Source: Glycine soja
Lineage: Eukaryota > Streptophyta > Magnoliopsida > Fabales > Fabaceae
DNA length: 64,000 nucleotides
Reading direction: 5' to 3'
Assembly (NCBI RefSeq): GCF_004193775.1
Contig: NC_041006.1
Coordinates: 30,681,102-30,745,101, forward strand
Shown piece by piece: positions 34,801 to 44,830 of the stretch (positions are counted from its first letter, which is position 1; every line of letters begins with the position of its first letter). A model generated the notes under the pieces. That model saw only the letters and a program-made list of their open reading frames with translations. It had not been told where the DNA came from and ran no database searches. Made by a program: the position numbers and the translations under genes.

Positions 34801-36106
34801 GATTGGCCTTAGGCTCTCTCCAACTACAACAGCTAGCCTTTGTGGCATGGTTCTCCTAAGGCTCTTACAATTGATATCAAAGCTTTTCACCGTGTCTCTT
34901 AACTGCACTCGGGTGGTGCAAGTGGTGGCGCTAGCATTACAGTGTTTGCTTGAGCCTAGTCAAAGGGACGACTATGGAATGTGGTGGATGTTAGGATCCA
35001 ATTGCAAACTGAGACACAAGTCTCACATTAGAAGTATTGGGTTCTGGTGTGAGGTTTATAAGGCTGTAGACTCTCCAACTACAGTGACTAGCTTTTGTGG
35101 TGTGGTTCTCCGAAGGTTCTTATCAATTGGTAATAGAATTTTTCACCATGTTTCTGAATTGCAAAGGGTGGAGCAAGTGGTGACACCGATTATTTGTATG
35201 GGGACTAGTCAAAGGGATGACTGTGGAGCATGGTGGGATGTTAGGATCCAATTGTAAGGTACAAAGACTTGAGTCCTACATTGGAGAAGTATGAGATTTT
35301 GGCGTGGGGCTTATAAGGCCTTGAACTCTCCAATTACAACTAGCTTTTATGGTGCGGTTCTTCCAAAGTTGTTATCGATTATCTTTCAATTTGGCTCCTC
35401 TAAAGTGAGGTAGGAGATATTCTTTAGAGAATAAAGTGCAGTTATTTTTGGTGATTAGAAAACAACTAACGATTGAGATGTTAACAACTTTATAATTTGT
35501 TATTTATGTGTTTCATTTGATCGCAATATTATATGTTCTAATAAACGATTATAATTGCACTTTATCTTCTAAAGTCTACTTCTTACTTTAGAGGAGCTAA
35601 ATACTATTATCTTTGAATTTTGGAACCATTTTGCAATGAAGAGGATTTTCTAGCAGTTGGACCACGTAAGATAATCAACCTTTCAACAAAGCACATGCAT
35701 AATTAACTGTTAATGACAAATGCTAATTGAGCTAGCTGGATTACCCGTATAATGATATCGGTTCATGTTGTAGAGCTCAATATAATATTAGGTAACAGTT
35801 TCCTGAATTTGAACCTTTGTTTGTCACATTACAAGGCAGCAAATCAACTTTATAGTCACGCCAGGGCTCACCTTATAAATGATAGTAATATTGTTTTAGA
35901 AGATCATTTTCTTATCCTCACTTGTATATAAGCATTCTGCTTTATTTGTTAAGGCTAAAATGCGGAGTTCAACTTGGTGGCAACAATTATTCACTGAAAC
36001 AAGCTTAGAAGAAAATGAAGCTGCCGTCAAGAAGTTTGAGCAAGCTGCGTCGAAGATGTCCTACAAGCCAGCTTGCCAAATTTTCCACCTCAATTCATAC
36101 CATTGA
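25848..36106 (+). CDS. CGR2/CGR3-like Golgi pectin methyltransferase (six coding exons)
   Basis: Coding exons are 25848-25952, 26102-26141, 26675-26716, 27966-28340, 28632-28687 and 35954-36106. All have GT/AG borders and phases that join into 256 codons plus TGA. The N-terminus is basic, then residues about 26-46 (LLSISLVLF to AILLILYAC) form one membrane anchor. The lumenal part carries a methyltransferase-like fold with VLHVGPE (89-95), EAWGVEPYD and VIVSDALDYLSP, ending in FEQAASK and YKPACQIFHL. This matches Arabidopsis CGR2/CGR3, Golgi proteins needed to methyl-esterify homogalacturonan, in sequence and length (about 255-260 residues). The last intron is about 7.3 kb because a TRIM array with a nested gypsy element sits in it. 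No damage to the frame is visible, so the gene is probably functional if that intron is spliced. Confidence 0.92.
26258..26400 (-). mobile_element. Possible tRNA-derived SINE in intron 2 of the CGR-like gene
   Basis: The minus strand from 26396 reads GGTGTAGCTCAGTTGA, an A-box-like stretch, and about 35 bases on GGGATCTGAATCCC, a B-box-like stretch. These are the internal RNA polymerase III promoter parts of a tRNA. They are followed by unrelated sequence ending in an A/T-rich tail, as in plant SINEs. No cloverleaf can be drawn. Target duplications were not identified. Confidence 0.45.
29057..29193 (+). repeat. TRIM LTR 1
   Basis: Starts TGTTAGGATCC after the target repeat ATTAT. The primer site ATTGGTATTAGAGC follows. 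Confidence 0.8.
29355..29745 (+). repeat. 5' LTR of element A
   Basis: TGATAGGG to GTAATA, 391 bp. AATAAAG near 29680 could act as a poly-A signal. Confidence 0.93.
29788..31818 (+). pseudogene. Element A gag-protease frame, ending by frameshift in reverse transcriptase
   Basis: 676 codons from ATG 29788. Residues 8-50 look like a coiled coil. Residues about 100-245 are a retrotransposon gag domain (PAFNGEDPAGWISRAEVYF onwards). A CCHC knuckle CFKCGGAFHPMHQC lies at about 346-359, and an aspartic protease site LVDSGATHNFIS at about 425-436. Reverse transcriptase begins near residue 610 and the sense is lost after SSPVILVKK, at seven A residues (31762-31768). The continuation lies one frame back, so this ORF and the next were once one polyprotein. 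The last 15 or so residues printed by this frame are out of register. Confidence 0.9.
31785..34475 (+). pseudogene. Element A pol frame: reverse transcriptase, RNase H, integrase
   Basis: 896 codons open from MCIDYRALNKV. Reverse transcriptase shows YSKLDLKSGYHQ and the active site VFFDDILVYS (about 99-108). RNase H starts at FVIECDAAGTGVGAIL (about 243-258). The integrase zinc finger runs HATPQSGHSGF to SCDVCQRQK (about 436-482). The integrase acidic residues lie in MDFITGLP, VSDRDP and ESDGQTEVVNR. A C-terminal LLVHWKGKAVEEATWEDL (about 822-840) is chromodomain-like. The frame has no stop and ends 112 bases inside the 3' LTR. It lacks its own start because of the upstream frameshift; otherwise all catalytic residues I can see are present. 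Confidence 0.92.
34364..34754 (+). repeat. 3' LTR of element A
   Basis: Four differences from the 5' LTR. The pol frame runs 112 bases into it. The purine tract AAGAGGAAAG just upstream (34351-34360) is the likely plus-strand primer site and is also coding. Confidence 0.93.
34989..35125 (+). repeat. TRIM LTR 3
   Basis: 137 bp, TGTTAGG to TATCA. The decayed primer site TTGGTAATAGAAT follows. Confidence 0.8.
35239..35377 (+). repeat. TRIM LTR 4
   Basis: 139 bp, ends TATCG. It is followed by ATTAT (35378-35382), matching the left flank of LTR 1. Confidence 0.8.
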
Positions 36107-36480
36107 TAATTTGATTGTTCACCATATCCAGAATTTTATATTTTTTGTATTCCTATAAACATGTGAGTATCACTCAGGCAATTCTGTTTTACCAGACATG
36201 GACAAGCATTAAGATATGTCTGTTTGCTAAAACAATACACAAAATCCAGTAAACATACACAAAACTAGAAGTAATTTAGCTGAATATTCTTGGGTGGCTT
36301 AAAGGTGTATTTAACATTTGATCAAACTATAAAATAATAAAAAACGACATTCGATTCAATCATCATATGCCTCCTTTTATCAACTTGAATAGTATATATA
36401 ACGAGTGTGGAAGGAAATGTAGTAGTATGGATTAAGGACTTGAAAAATAGGCAGACTTAACATTAAAGGGAGAATAAAAC
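36107..36480 (+). other. 3' untranslated region and downstream of the CGR-like gene
   Basis: AT-rich sequence after the stop codon. Candidate poly-A signals are loose AATAAA-like strings near 36328. No other gene was seen. Confidence 0.4.
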
Positions 36481-36625
36481 TTTCTGCACCACCAAATTTT
36501 GCTTCTAGCACCCCATTACATTACAGAATTTCCAATCCATAATGTAAAATTACATTAGGAAATGGGCATTCCATAATGTAATGGAAATTAAAGGGAGGCA
36601 GGAAGCAACACTCCTAAAGGGAACG
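36478..36625. repeat. Small foldback element (MITE-like)
   Basis: CCATTACATTA (36511-36521) is matched by the inverse TAATGTAATGG near 36577-36587. GGAAATGGG and TTGCTTCTAGCACCCC have imperfect inverse partners on the outer right (GGAGGCAGGAAGCAACACTCC). The whole is about 140 bp. No clear target duplication was found. Confidence 0.5.
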
Positions 36626-39600
36626 GATAACCCAAGTCTTGTGGCCAAGAAAAGTTGTCTCACCAGTGGGTAGTGAGGCTAGAGTCTAGACAATGGGTTT
36701 GGCTGACTGGGCTCAACTGCTTTAGTATGACCTAAATATCCCATATGCCCCTCTCATTTAAGAGTAATGCCAATGTACTCTTTTCAAATCTTTATTATTT
36801 GGTGATATCTCACATTCTCACTAGAAAGAAAATAGAAGTATTAATTAAAAAGTGGATCCATACCATATATAAAATTTAGATTGACTTCACCTAATCTAAT
36901 AATGTGTTAAAAGTATGTTAGCAATATTTAAAAAATAAGATTGATCGTTGAACAAGTAATGACATTAGCCGAGTAGTCGCTGCTCACAACATTGAACTAA
37001 TTTTATGATTTGTAACAAAAGAATCTGCAGTAACATATTCTATTCGTCCCCTATAGTTATTTAACTCTAATAACTTGTTCCACATATACTTCCTTAAAGT
37101 AAAGGATATGGCTCTTCTTAAATTAAAAGCTCTAAAGCGCATAAGAGATGCTATATTTAATCTTAAATTAAAGTGAACTAAGTTCGCGAAATACTTTAAA
37201 TTAAATTTGTAATAAGTGTGTTGTGCACTCCAAATATTTTCTCACTTATAAAATACCTATGTCGGCAGGATTTTCTTTTTTTTCTTTTACAAGCAAGTTG
37301 GTTCCCAAAAATCTTCTCACTTATAAAATGATGATGATCAACCAAAAGTTGGAACAAATAATATTGACTTGTGTTTTTTAATTATGTAGTCTAGGATTCA
37401 AATCTTGATAGATTCTTGAATATGGAATAAATCATGTTGGAATCAGAATACTCATTTTGTATGCGTTCACGGTCCTGACAAAAAATACTTACTGCTTTTG
37501 ATAGGAATAATTTCGTAGTAATATTATTGTTAAAAAAAAGTATGATGATTATCATGAATTCAACACTGCATGCACATATCAATCCACTCCTATATTAATT
37601 TTTAGTAAGGGACTCAGAAGAGAATAAATAAAAATTGGCTACATGTAGGAGATCCAAGGGATGATGAAGTTGAATCTGGGCCGAAGAATTGAAGAAGACT
37701 GCATGCATTCACATCAAAGTTGGGGTTATTATACGCGTACAATTCCCAATCGGAAAAGAGGAATGAAATACGACCCTTGGTGGGGCTTCTTCTCTTGTTT
37801 GATTTGGACTAGTTATGCAAATAATTGTCCCCCAGAGGTTGCTTTGGAACAAAAGTGAGAGACCCTTTTGATGTTTGATAGGCCAACAAATCAGAACGCA
37901 GTGAGACATGCTATTGTCTTGTTGATATGATAGTCAAAAACCATGACCCACGTGAAGAACGCAATGAGACAACATAGCCATTGGACTCAACAAATCAGCC
38001 CAAGTCCATTTCATGGTCATTCACTGTTTACTTAATTGGGTAGCCTTTTGACTTGTTTTTTTTCCTTCTTCTATATTTTCATTAATAATTCTAAAGTTTT
38101 ATTTTATTTTTATGTCGTTTCGTATTTTAAAGATTTTTCAAACAAAAAAATAGAGAAAATAAAATTTAATGATTTTTACCTCATTGGTTTATGTTTTTTC
38201 TCTTATAATTATTATCCGGATAATAAAGTTATTATTTTTATGCACGAAAATTATTATTATTTTTAATTTAAAACTAGCTAATTATCTACAAGAGATGATT
38301 TTTAAATGAGTTAAAATGTCACAAATTTAAAAATTTTACACAAAAAATTACTTTAATATTAAAATTGTTAGAGTAAGTAATTAACTTAAGCCACATTAAA
38401 TTTTAAAATTGAAAAAATATTTTTTAATTGGTAAGAATAAATTAAACAAAAGTTGTTTATATAAACAACTTAAACACGCACTGTCAAGTCATGTGCTGTG
38501 CTGCAATAATAAAAACTTGTTAAACAATGATACTTAATTTTAAACCACTCATCAAATAGCGATGGTAGAGATGCTATTAATCATCTTAACCATTTAAGCT
38601 AACCTCAAATAATTCTTACGTGTGAATTTTAAGTGCGATATTTTTTTGTGTGTGCTTATAATTAATGTCATAGCTAGAGTGGAGTACATTAATCTTATGG
38701 ACTGTTGACGTAGAAATCGGAGTACGTCGTACACTTCATGAAATGCATGTCATTTTCTAGGTAGTTGATATTTCATACATATGTATCCATCGATGATAAG
38801 ACTCAGAAACAGGATATTAGAACAACGTAGAACGTTATTGGAATTTTTGAAAATAACAATTCCTTTCACGTAGTTTTACTTTTAATTAGATATGCTTGCC
38901 AGCTTTGATTGGGCATATGTAACCATTTTTTTCTACTATATCTATACTTTTGGTAACTGATATACGATAATTCGCAGCAAATTTTGCGCAGTATACATGC
39001 AACATTATAGCAATGATTCCCCTGATTTCAAATGTCAATTTTTCTGCTACAAAGTACAAATTTTTACCATTTTAGCAATATTTTGATATCATGCAGCTGT
39101 TCTCTACATAACAGGCAACAATTAATATTCTTCTTTAAATATTGTTTTATTTTCTTCATCTTTTGCAACGCATGCAACTCAACTTTCTATAACATGTTCG
39201 TGTATATGTTAAGCCATATTTCAACAAATGATCTTTAACTATGACACACTGGTAACTATCAAAGTATTTGATACTTACCAATTAAGACACTGAGTGCACA
39301 AAGATTGATGTGGTTAGCATCAAACACATATATTATAAACTACCAAACTCAAATGTCTATTAAAGCATCCATGTGCATTTTTCTCCCCACCCATGTCACC
39401 TCAATCAAGCAAGCGCATTATCATCGATCCAAGTCTCCACCATCAACTGCAACAGTCTATCATTCTGCCATTTGTCTACTGCATTTATTCCCACTGATAA
39501 ACCCTTTTCCCACAGTGATAAATTGAAAGAGAAGTATTAATTAATGAGAAAGGATAGTTTAATGATAAAAAAACAATACTGTTTTAATTATAGCCAAGTT

Positions 39601-41560
39601 TACTTTCATGATCATTTCAGCAATGGTTTTACAGCCGCTATTATAAACCCAAAAACATTGCAAATGATAGATTGATTACCTATCAGAAAAGTAAAGCCAC
39701 TTTTGTCTAAGGATATTAAAGGCAAATAATTTGGTTACTGGCAAACGAAAATATATCTTCTTATTTGTCTGTAAAAGTTGGCAGAATGAGATAAAAAAAA
39801 GTTGTCCTTCAGTTGTATTAATTAAAATGAAGAGGCTAGTTTAATTTGCATATCAACTACTTACATCCTCTATTAATTAGTTTTTTAACATTATTTTAGA
39901 GAGATATTAATTTTTGTGTTACATAACTTATATACTCCCTTATCTTTTTTTCAACTCTGTTCTACTTTTATAATAACATTTTTGCTACACAAATATTACG
40001 ATCCAAGTGCTGTAACAAAAGTTAGGTCAGAATTCAAATTTATAATGTTATCAGAGTATATCTTATATCTTACTGAGATGTCATTGATCCATTTGTAGAT
40101 GTCCAGTCTTATAAATTTTATGTTTGAAATGTCGAATCTTTCAAATAAGAAGAATGTGTTTGTGTATTAAATTAACCACATGTTCATTACTTCTTCTTTT
40201 TTTGCACATAGGAAGAGGATTTCCTTTATAATCACTTGCCCAGTCTTGCATTTAGAATGATACACTGCCTATTTTTTTATAAGACGATATTATTAATGAG
40301 AGTGCAAAGTAATTAGCAGTGCTTAACAGATTTCTAAACTATTTTCACTTGCTCTTTATGATCATTAAGTCAGAGCTTCAAACTCGTCAACTACTCCTTC
40401 CCTTAAGAAGAAGAACCACATGCATTCACAACTACAATTATTCGATTAGGACGGCAGAAAAAAAAAAAAAAACTGTTTCGGATAGAGGCGGTGACGATTA
40501 GTCTCACCCAAACATCATGAAAAAAAGTAAAATCCTCGTACGACCAAAAGTAAAAAAAATAGGGAAAGATTTCTTTGAACCCATGCTATCATCAGTGTTG
40601 AATTTGGACCCTGCCTAATTTTGTCATGATTTGCATTCAAGTCCACGGATTTGAAAACCAGTCTCTAGATGCTGCATTGTTGCGCATACATTTTTCCGTT
40701 GGAAAATCTATCTAGTCACTCTAGTGGGGTAATTTTTCCCTATCACTTTTTTGAAACTTTATTTAAAAATATCAAAGTTAAATTTAACTCGAACCAACAA
40801 TATTTATTGTTGATTTTATTCCACTGGTCTAAAATTCCATCTTTCATAATCTATCACGGATTATATATATATATATATTGATTTGAAAATGTTTAATTAT
40901 CTTTATATGATTCGTTAGACATATATACAGTGATCCATTTCATCCATACATGCATTTGTACACATTATACGCAAAGTGGAAAGAGCAAGACTGAGAAGGG
41001 AACGAGTGGGACCCACGATATTGAAAGAAGGGAACAAATGGGGCATGTTAGTGTCTCTTGGCAATAGGGTGAAGAATGGACTAACGTGAGCTTCATGTTA
41101 GTTGTCATGGTGGACTAGGCTAGCTTTCTAATGGTCCCGGTGACTAATGTCTATGTACGTTTCGGAGGGTGTTATGGGGGCATTTAAGCGAGGGTTTCAC
41201 ATGATCTAATAACGTTCTATGACTACAAACCACGTGGTCTCTTGTTTTATTCGCCCCCTCTCTCTCTTTATAACTCTCACTTCTGCGTTTATCTCATGGG
41301 TAATTCAATCGAATTCTAGATATGGATTGTTCTCATTTAATTTGGTTAGAGCAAGGTTCCAAATTTAAATTAATGGGGCATTTCTTTTATGGAGAATATG
41401 AAAAATATCGTATAGTGTATATCCAAGGTCCACTGCTTCGTGATTTCCTGTATAAACAAATGTATAAAATGAAACTATGGAAACATATATGTATATGCTT
41501 GAGTTTTTAACCAATTAATGATTTGGGGGTGTTGGAAATTTGTTGGATAGTACAAAACTT
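36626..41560. other. AT-rich intergenic region
   Basis: About 5 kb without a supportable gene. Open frames of 60-76 codons at 37661, 38036, 39032, 39305, 40319, 40669 and 41322 have no motif and biased composition. 41195-41300 is more mixed, with CACGTGG and a CTCTCTCTTTATAA stretch that looks promoter-like, but no coding region follows. Confidence 0.5.
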
Positions 41561-42252
41561 GAGGACTATTGTTTGATGTCTTTAGTTTCAATCAATTTCA
41601 TCAACTAATGTGTTTGGATACAAGTTAAAATCATGTTGAATGGAAAAATTACACATTTTAATGCACAAATACAAAAGTTATGTGAGTGGTGGATTGAGCT
41701 GGATGTAGATGTAACTGTAGTCCAAACATATCATTCTACTAAATGAAAGGCCCCATTTAAAGTTGTTAATTACTTAATTTGTTGGGATAGTATAAGAAGA
41801 GTAGTAATATATTGTCGTATTAATGAACTTTCATAACTTGAATTTTTTTTTATAATTTATTTTGTAAAAAAAGATACTTAAAAAAATTTAATGAGTATGA
41901 TTTAGTTAAAAATACTCGTTGAGGGCTATTGTTTGATGTCTTTAGCTTCAATCAATTGCATCAACCAATGTGTTTGAATAGACTTAAAATCATGTGAATG
42001 AAAAAAAAATTACACATTTTAATACGCAAATGCAAAAGTTATGTGAGTGGTAGATTCAGTTGGATGTAACTATAGTCCAAACATATCATTCTACTAAAGG
42101 AGAGACTCCATTTGAAGTTGTTAATTACTTAATTAAGAGTAGTAATATATTGGAGTATTAATGAATTTCACTTGAATTTTTTTTTATAATTTATTTTGTA
42201 AAAAGAGCTAGTTGAAAAAACTTAATGAATGTGATTTAGTTGAAAATACACA
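41561..42252. repeat. Tandem duplication, unit about 360 bp
   Basis: Copy 1 is 41561-41920 and copy 2 is 41921-42252. They share GCTATTGTTTGATGTCTTTAG-like starts, CACATTTTAAT, AAAAGTTATGTGAGTGGT, CCAAACATATCATTCTACTAAA and the T-run/ATTTATTTTGTAAAAA end, with scattered substitutions and small indels. In one frame copy 2 gives TYHSTKGETPFEVVNYL, reminiscent of the gypsy integrase block around TPFEVVYG. The unit may derive from a retrotransposon. Confidence 0.8.
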
Positions 42253-44000
42253 TTGGATTTGTGTAAGAAAACTTATATTCTTTCCCGTAAAAGATATTTT
42301 AAAAAAAAAAAGATGAAATATTTTAAGTGTAACTAATTAAAAGTTAAAATTCATAGAAATACTTTGAAATCTTATCTAAGAATTAAAAATCTTAATTATG
42401 ATAAAAAAAAAAAAGAGTTAAAAATGCTGTGTAAAATATATATTGCTAGCACCTTCCAGAGTTGTCCATTAATTTGGACGATGTTATCAATCGGCATTGC
42501 CTTCCAATGTGAAATTAATGGGTATTTGGGACGCCCGACCACTACGGTTAACACCCTTTGTATTTGTCAAACCCCATCAAATCGTTACTTTGCTTTGGTC
42601 GCTTTCAATTTTTTTCCATGGCATTTATGTAATGGGACCAATTTTTAAAGATTCTTGTCTTTCTATATATAATTTATTACATATAGTTGGCCGAGAAAAA
42701 TGTAAGAGACATTAAACTCTATTAAACACAAAAAAAAAGAGACAAAAGAAATATAAATATAATATATAATATAATATAATAAGAAAAAAATTATAAAGTA
42801 TTTTAATATATATAGAAATGTCTATATATTATCACGTACTTTATCATATTTGACAACAATAAAGGCTCTATTTGCATGTGAGGAGAGAAATGAAGTAGAC
42901 ATAAATAGAAGAGAAGTAATCTAAAAAAAAATAGAAAAGAAGTAAAATATAATACTAGATTATTTAGTTTAAAAGAAAGAGTGAAAATAATATTGTAAAG
43001 TTAAATGTTATGAATAAAATGATAGGAGAGAATTAAATAACTGAACAAAATTACAATTCTGTCCTTATTACAGTCATGTCTGTTGATCATGAATAATTGA
43101 TTAACATTTACATATAAGCAACTAAATTGGTGTATTTAATTAATTATGTAATTGAATAATCTATTGTAGTTAATAAAAGTGATTTTCGCCTCAAAAAAAT
43201 CAATTATAGAGTAGAAATAATTGATTATAGTTATGAACTTTTTGTTTTGTTTCACTCACATGAAATAAACTCAAGTATGGGTGATAAAATATTTTTCCAC
43301 TTAAAAATAAAAATTGAAGACTCTCTTATCTAGCCACCCGCGCATGAAAAAAGAGAAAAATTACTTATATAGGTTCAATGTATTTCAAACTTAACTCTCA
43401 CCTAAATCGTTTATACCAAACAATTATCACATATTTTTGTCTCTTCTAACATATTTCTGTCCTTAAAACTAAACAACCATGCCAGTAAAAACAAATACTA
43501 ATTAGTTTGACAAACATTACATGTACACTTATTAATTAGCTAAGTGGGACTCATTTTCAAAATGTCAAATCAATTACCGTTAATATCAGTTGACTGCAAA
43601 TTAAAAATATATGTATTTCATTTTGATGCATGATGTCATTCAATTATATGTATTATTTATTTTATTTTATTTTTGTAAAAGTATTTGTCAAAAATGTCTA
43701 TTTATCAACATTATTAATATTCATATATATGTTTGTATTAGTCAATTTGAGTTTAACATTAAATAATTTAGTTAAAAGTAATTATTTATCCTAAAATAAT
43801 TTATAGCAAACATGTGTTAACTATGTCAGTGATGTGTCTGAAATTATTAGATTTTATTCAGTTAGAAAAAAAAACTAATTTTATTATTGAATTGTAATTA
43901 AAACAAAAGTTTAAACTCTACGGTTTACTAGTAGCTTAAATACAATTGTAATAAAATTAATTTACAATAAATATTATGCTTTTTTATTAAAACCCAACAT
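42253..44000. other. AT-rich spacer
   Basis: No supportable gene. The open frames at 42364-42715 overlap each other and match nothing recognised. Confidence 0.5.
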
Positions 44001-44830
44001 TACCCTTAGGTAAATTACCCAAACAGAGGTTCAATCCCATCATTTGCCAATGGTTGTGCAAGGGTTCCTCTTTGAAACTTCATGTGTGACTGTGTGTTCA
44101 CTGCTCGTCTCCGCCATCATCGGCGCCACCTGCAGCCACCTCGCTGCCGACTACGCCGCTTCCATCCACTGTCGTCGCCTTAACTGAGGTCGATGCCGCC
44201 AACCCGTTCGAGGCACTGTTCAAGAATGTTGATGGATCGATGAGTTAGGGGTGCAAGGACCCAGATCGGGCTTTGTGGGGTTCTTCTGTTCTGTTGTGGT
44301 TTCAATGCCGATCTGTGACCAAATCTGTATTTTTTTTTCATAGCTGGAGTAAAAGCTGAACCCGTGAGGAATGATTTTGATTGGAAGGAGTTCTATTTAT
44401 TTTATTAGAGTTGTGGTGGAACAGGATCGATGTGTATTGTAACATTTGCGCAAATAGAAGGTGGACGTTAAGGGAACTGAAGAGTTTTTGATTCATTAGA
44501 TTTTGCCTTGGTTCAACCATAGGAATTTGCAGTATACATACTATTGGGTGGAAAAGAAGGTTTTGTCAACAATAGGAATTGCAAGACATTGAGAGATCTC
44601 GATGAGTCATGTGGACGCATAATCGTAATAAGGCTTCGGGCTCTTAGGATTTTATTATGTATATATAGAATGATGTCTTTAGAGAATGTGATCGGGGCTT
44701 TGCATTTTGGGCATAAGATTAATGTGGGGGTGCGTTTTGTGCTAATGTAAATCTTTGATTATCTTCTTTTAGATCTATTCTAGTTTCAATAGCAAGAAGG
44801 TTTTGTTAGTGAGTTAATAATAAATGTGTT
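44001..44830. other. Mixed-composition region with a GC-rich island
   Basis: 44100-44230 is markedly richer in GC, with many CGCC/GCCACC triplets, and can be read on the + strand as Ala/Pro/Thr-rich peptide ending ANPFEALFKNVDGS before a stop. It could be a captured or broken gene start, but I do not recognise it. The 3' LTR expected for the gypsy element to the right was not identified here. Confidence 0.35.

Larger units (their letters stand above)
29057..35377 (+). mobile_element. TRIM retrotransposon array with four LTRs, split by a gypsy element
   Basis: A short LTR beginning TGTTAGGATCCAAT occurs four times: 29057-29193; 29343-29354 continued at 34760-34869; 34989-35125; and 35239-35377. 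The first three are followed by a variant of ATTGGTATCAGAGC, a tRNA-Met primer site, and about 110-150 bp of non-coding spacer ending in GGTGG(G)A before the next LTR. The array is flanked by ATTAT at 29052-29056 and 35378-35382. Tiny LTRs, a primer site and no coding capacity define a TRIM. It lies in the last intron of the CGR-like gene. Confidence 0.85.

Noticed and set aside
37661..37858. A 65-codon open frame
   Set aside because: No similarity recognised, and overlapping frames of equal length exist on the other strand.
41322..41510. A small gene after a promoter-like CT-rich and TATAA stretch
   Set aside because: 62 codons, no recognised motif, AT-rich codons, and no splice-compatible continuation.
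44025..44050. B-box-like GGTTCAATCCC as part of a tRNA
   Set aside because: There is no A box or stem structure upstream.
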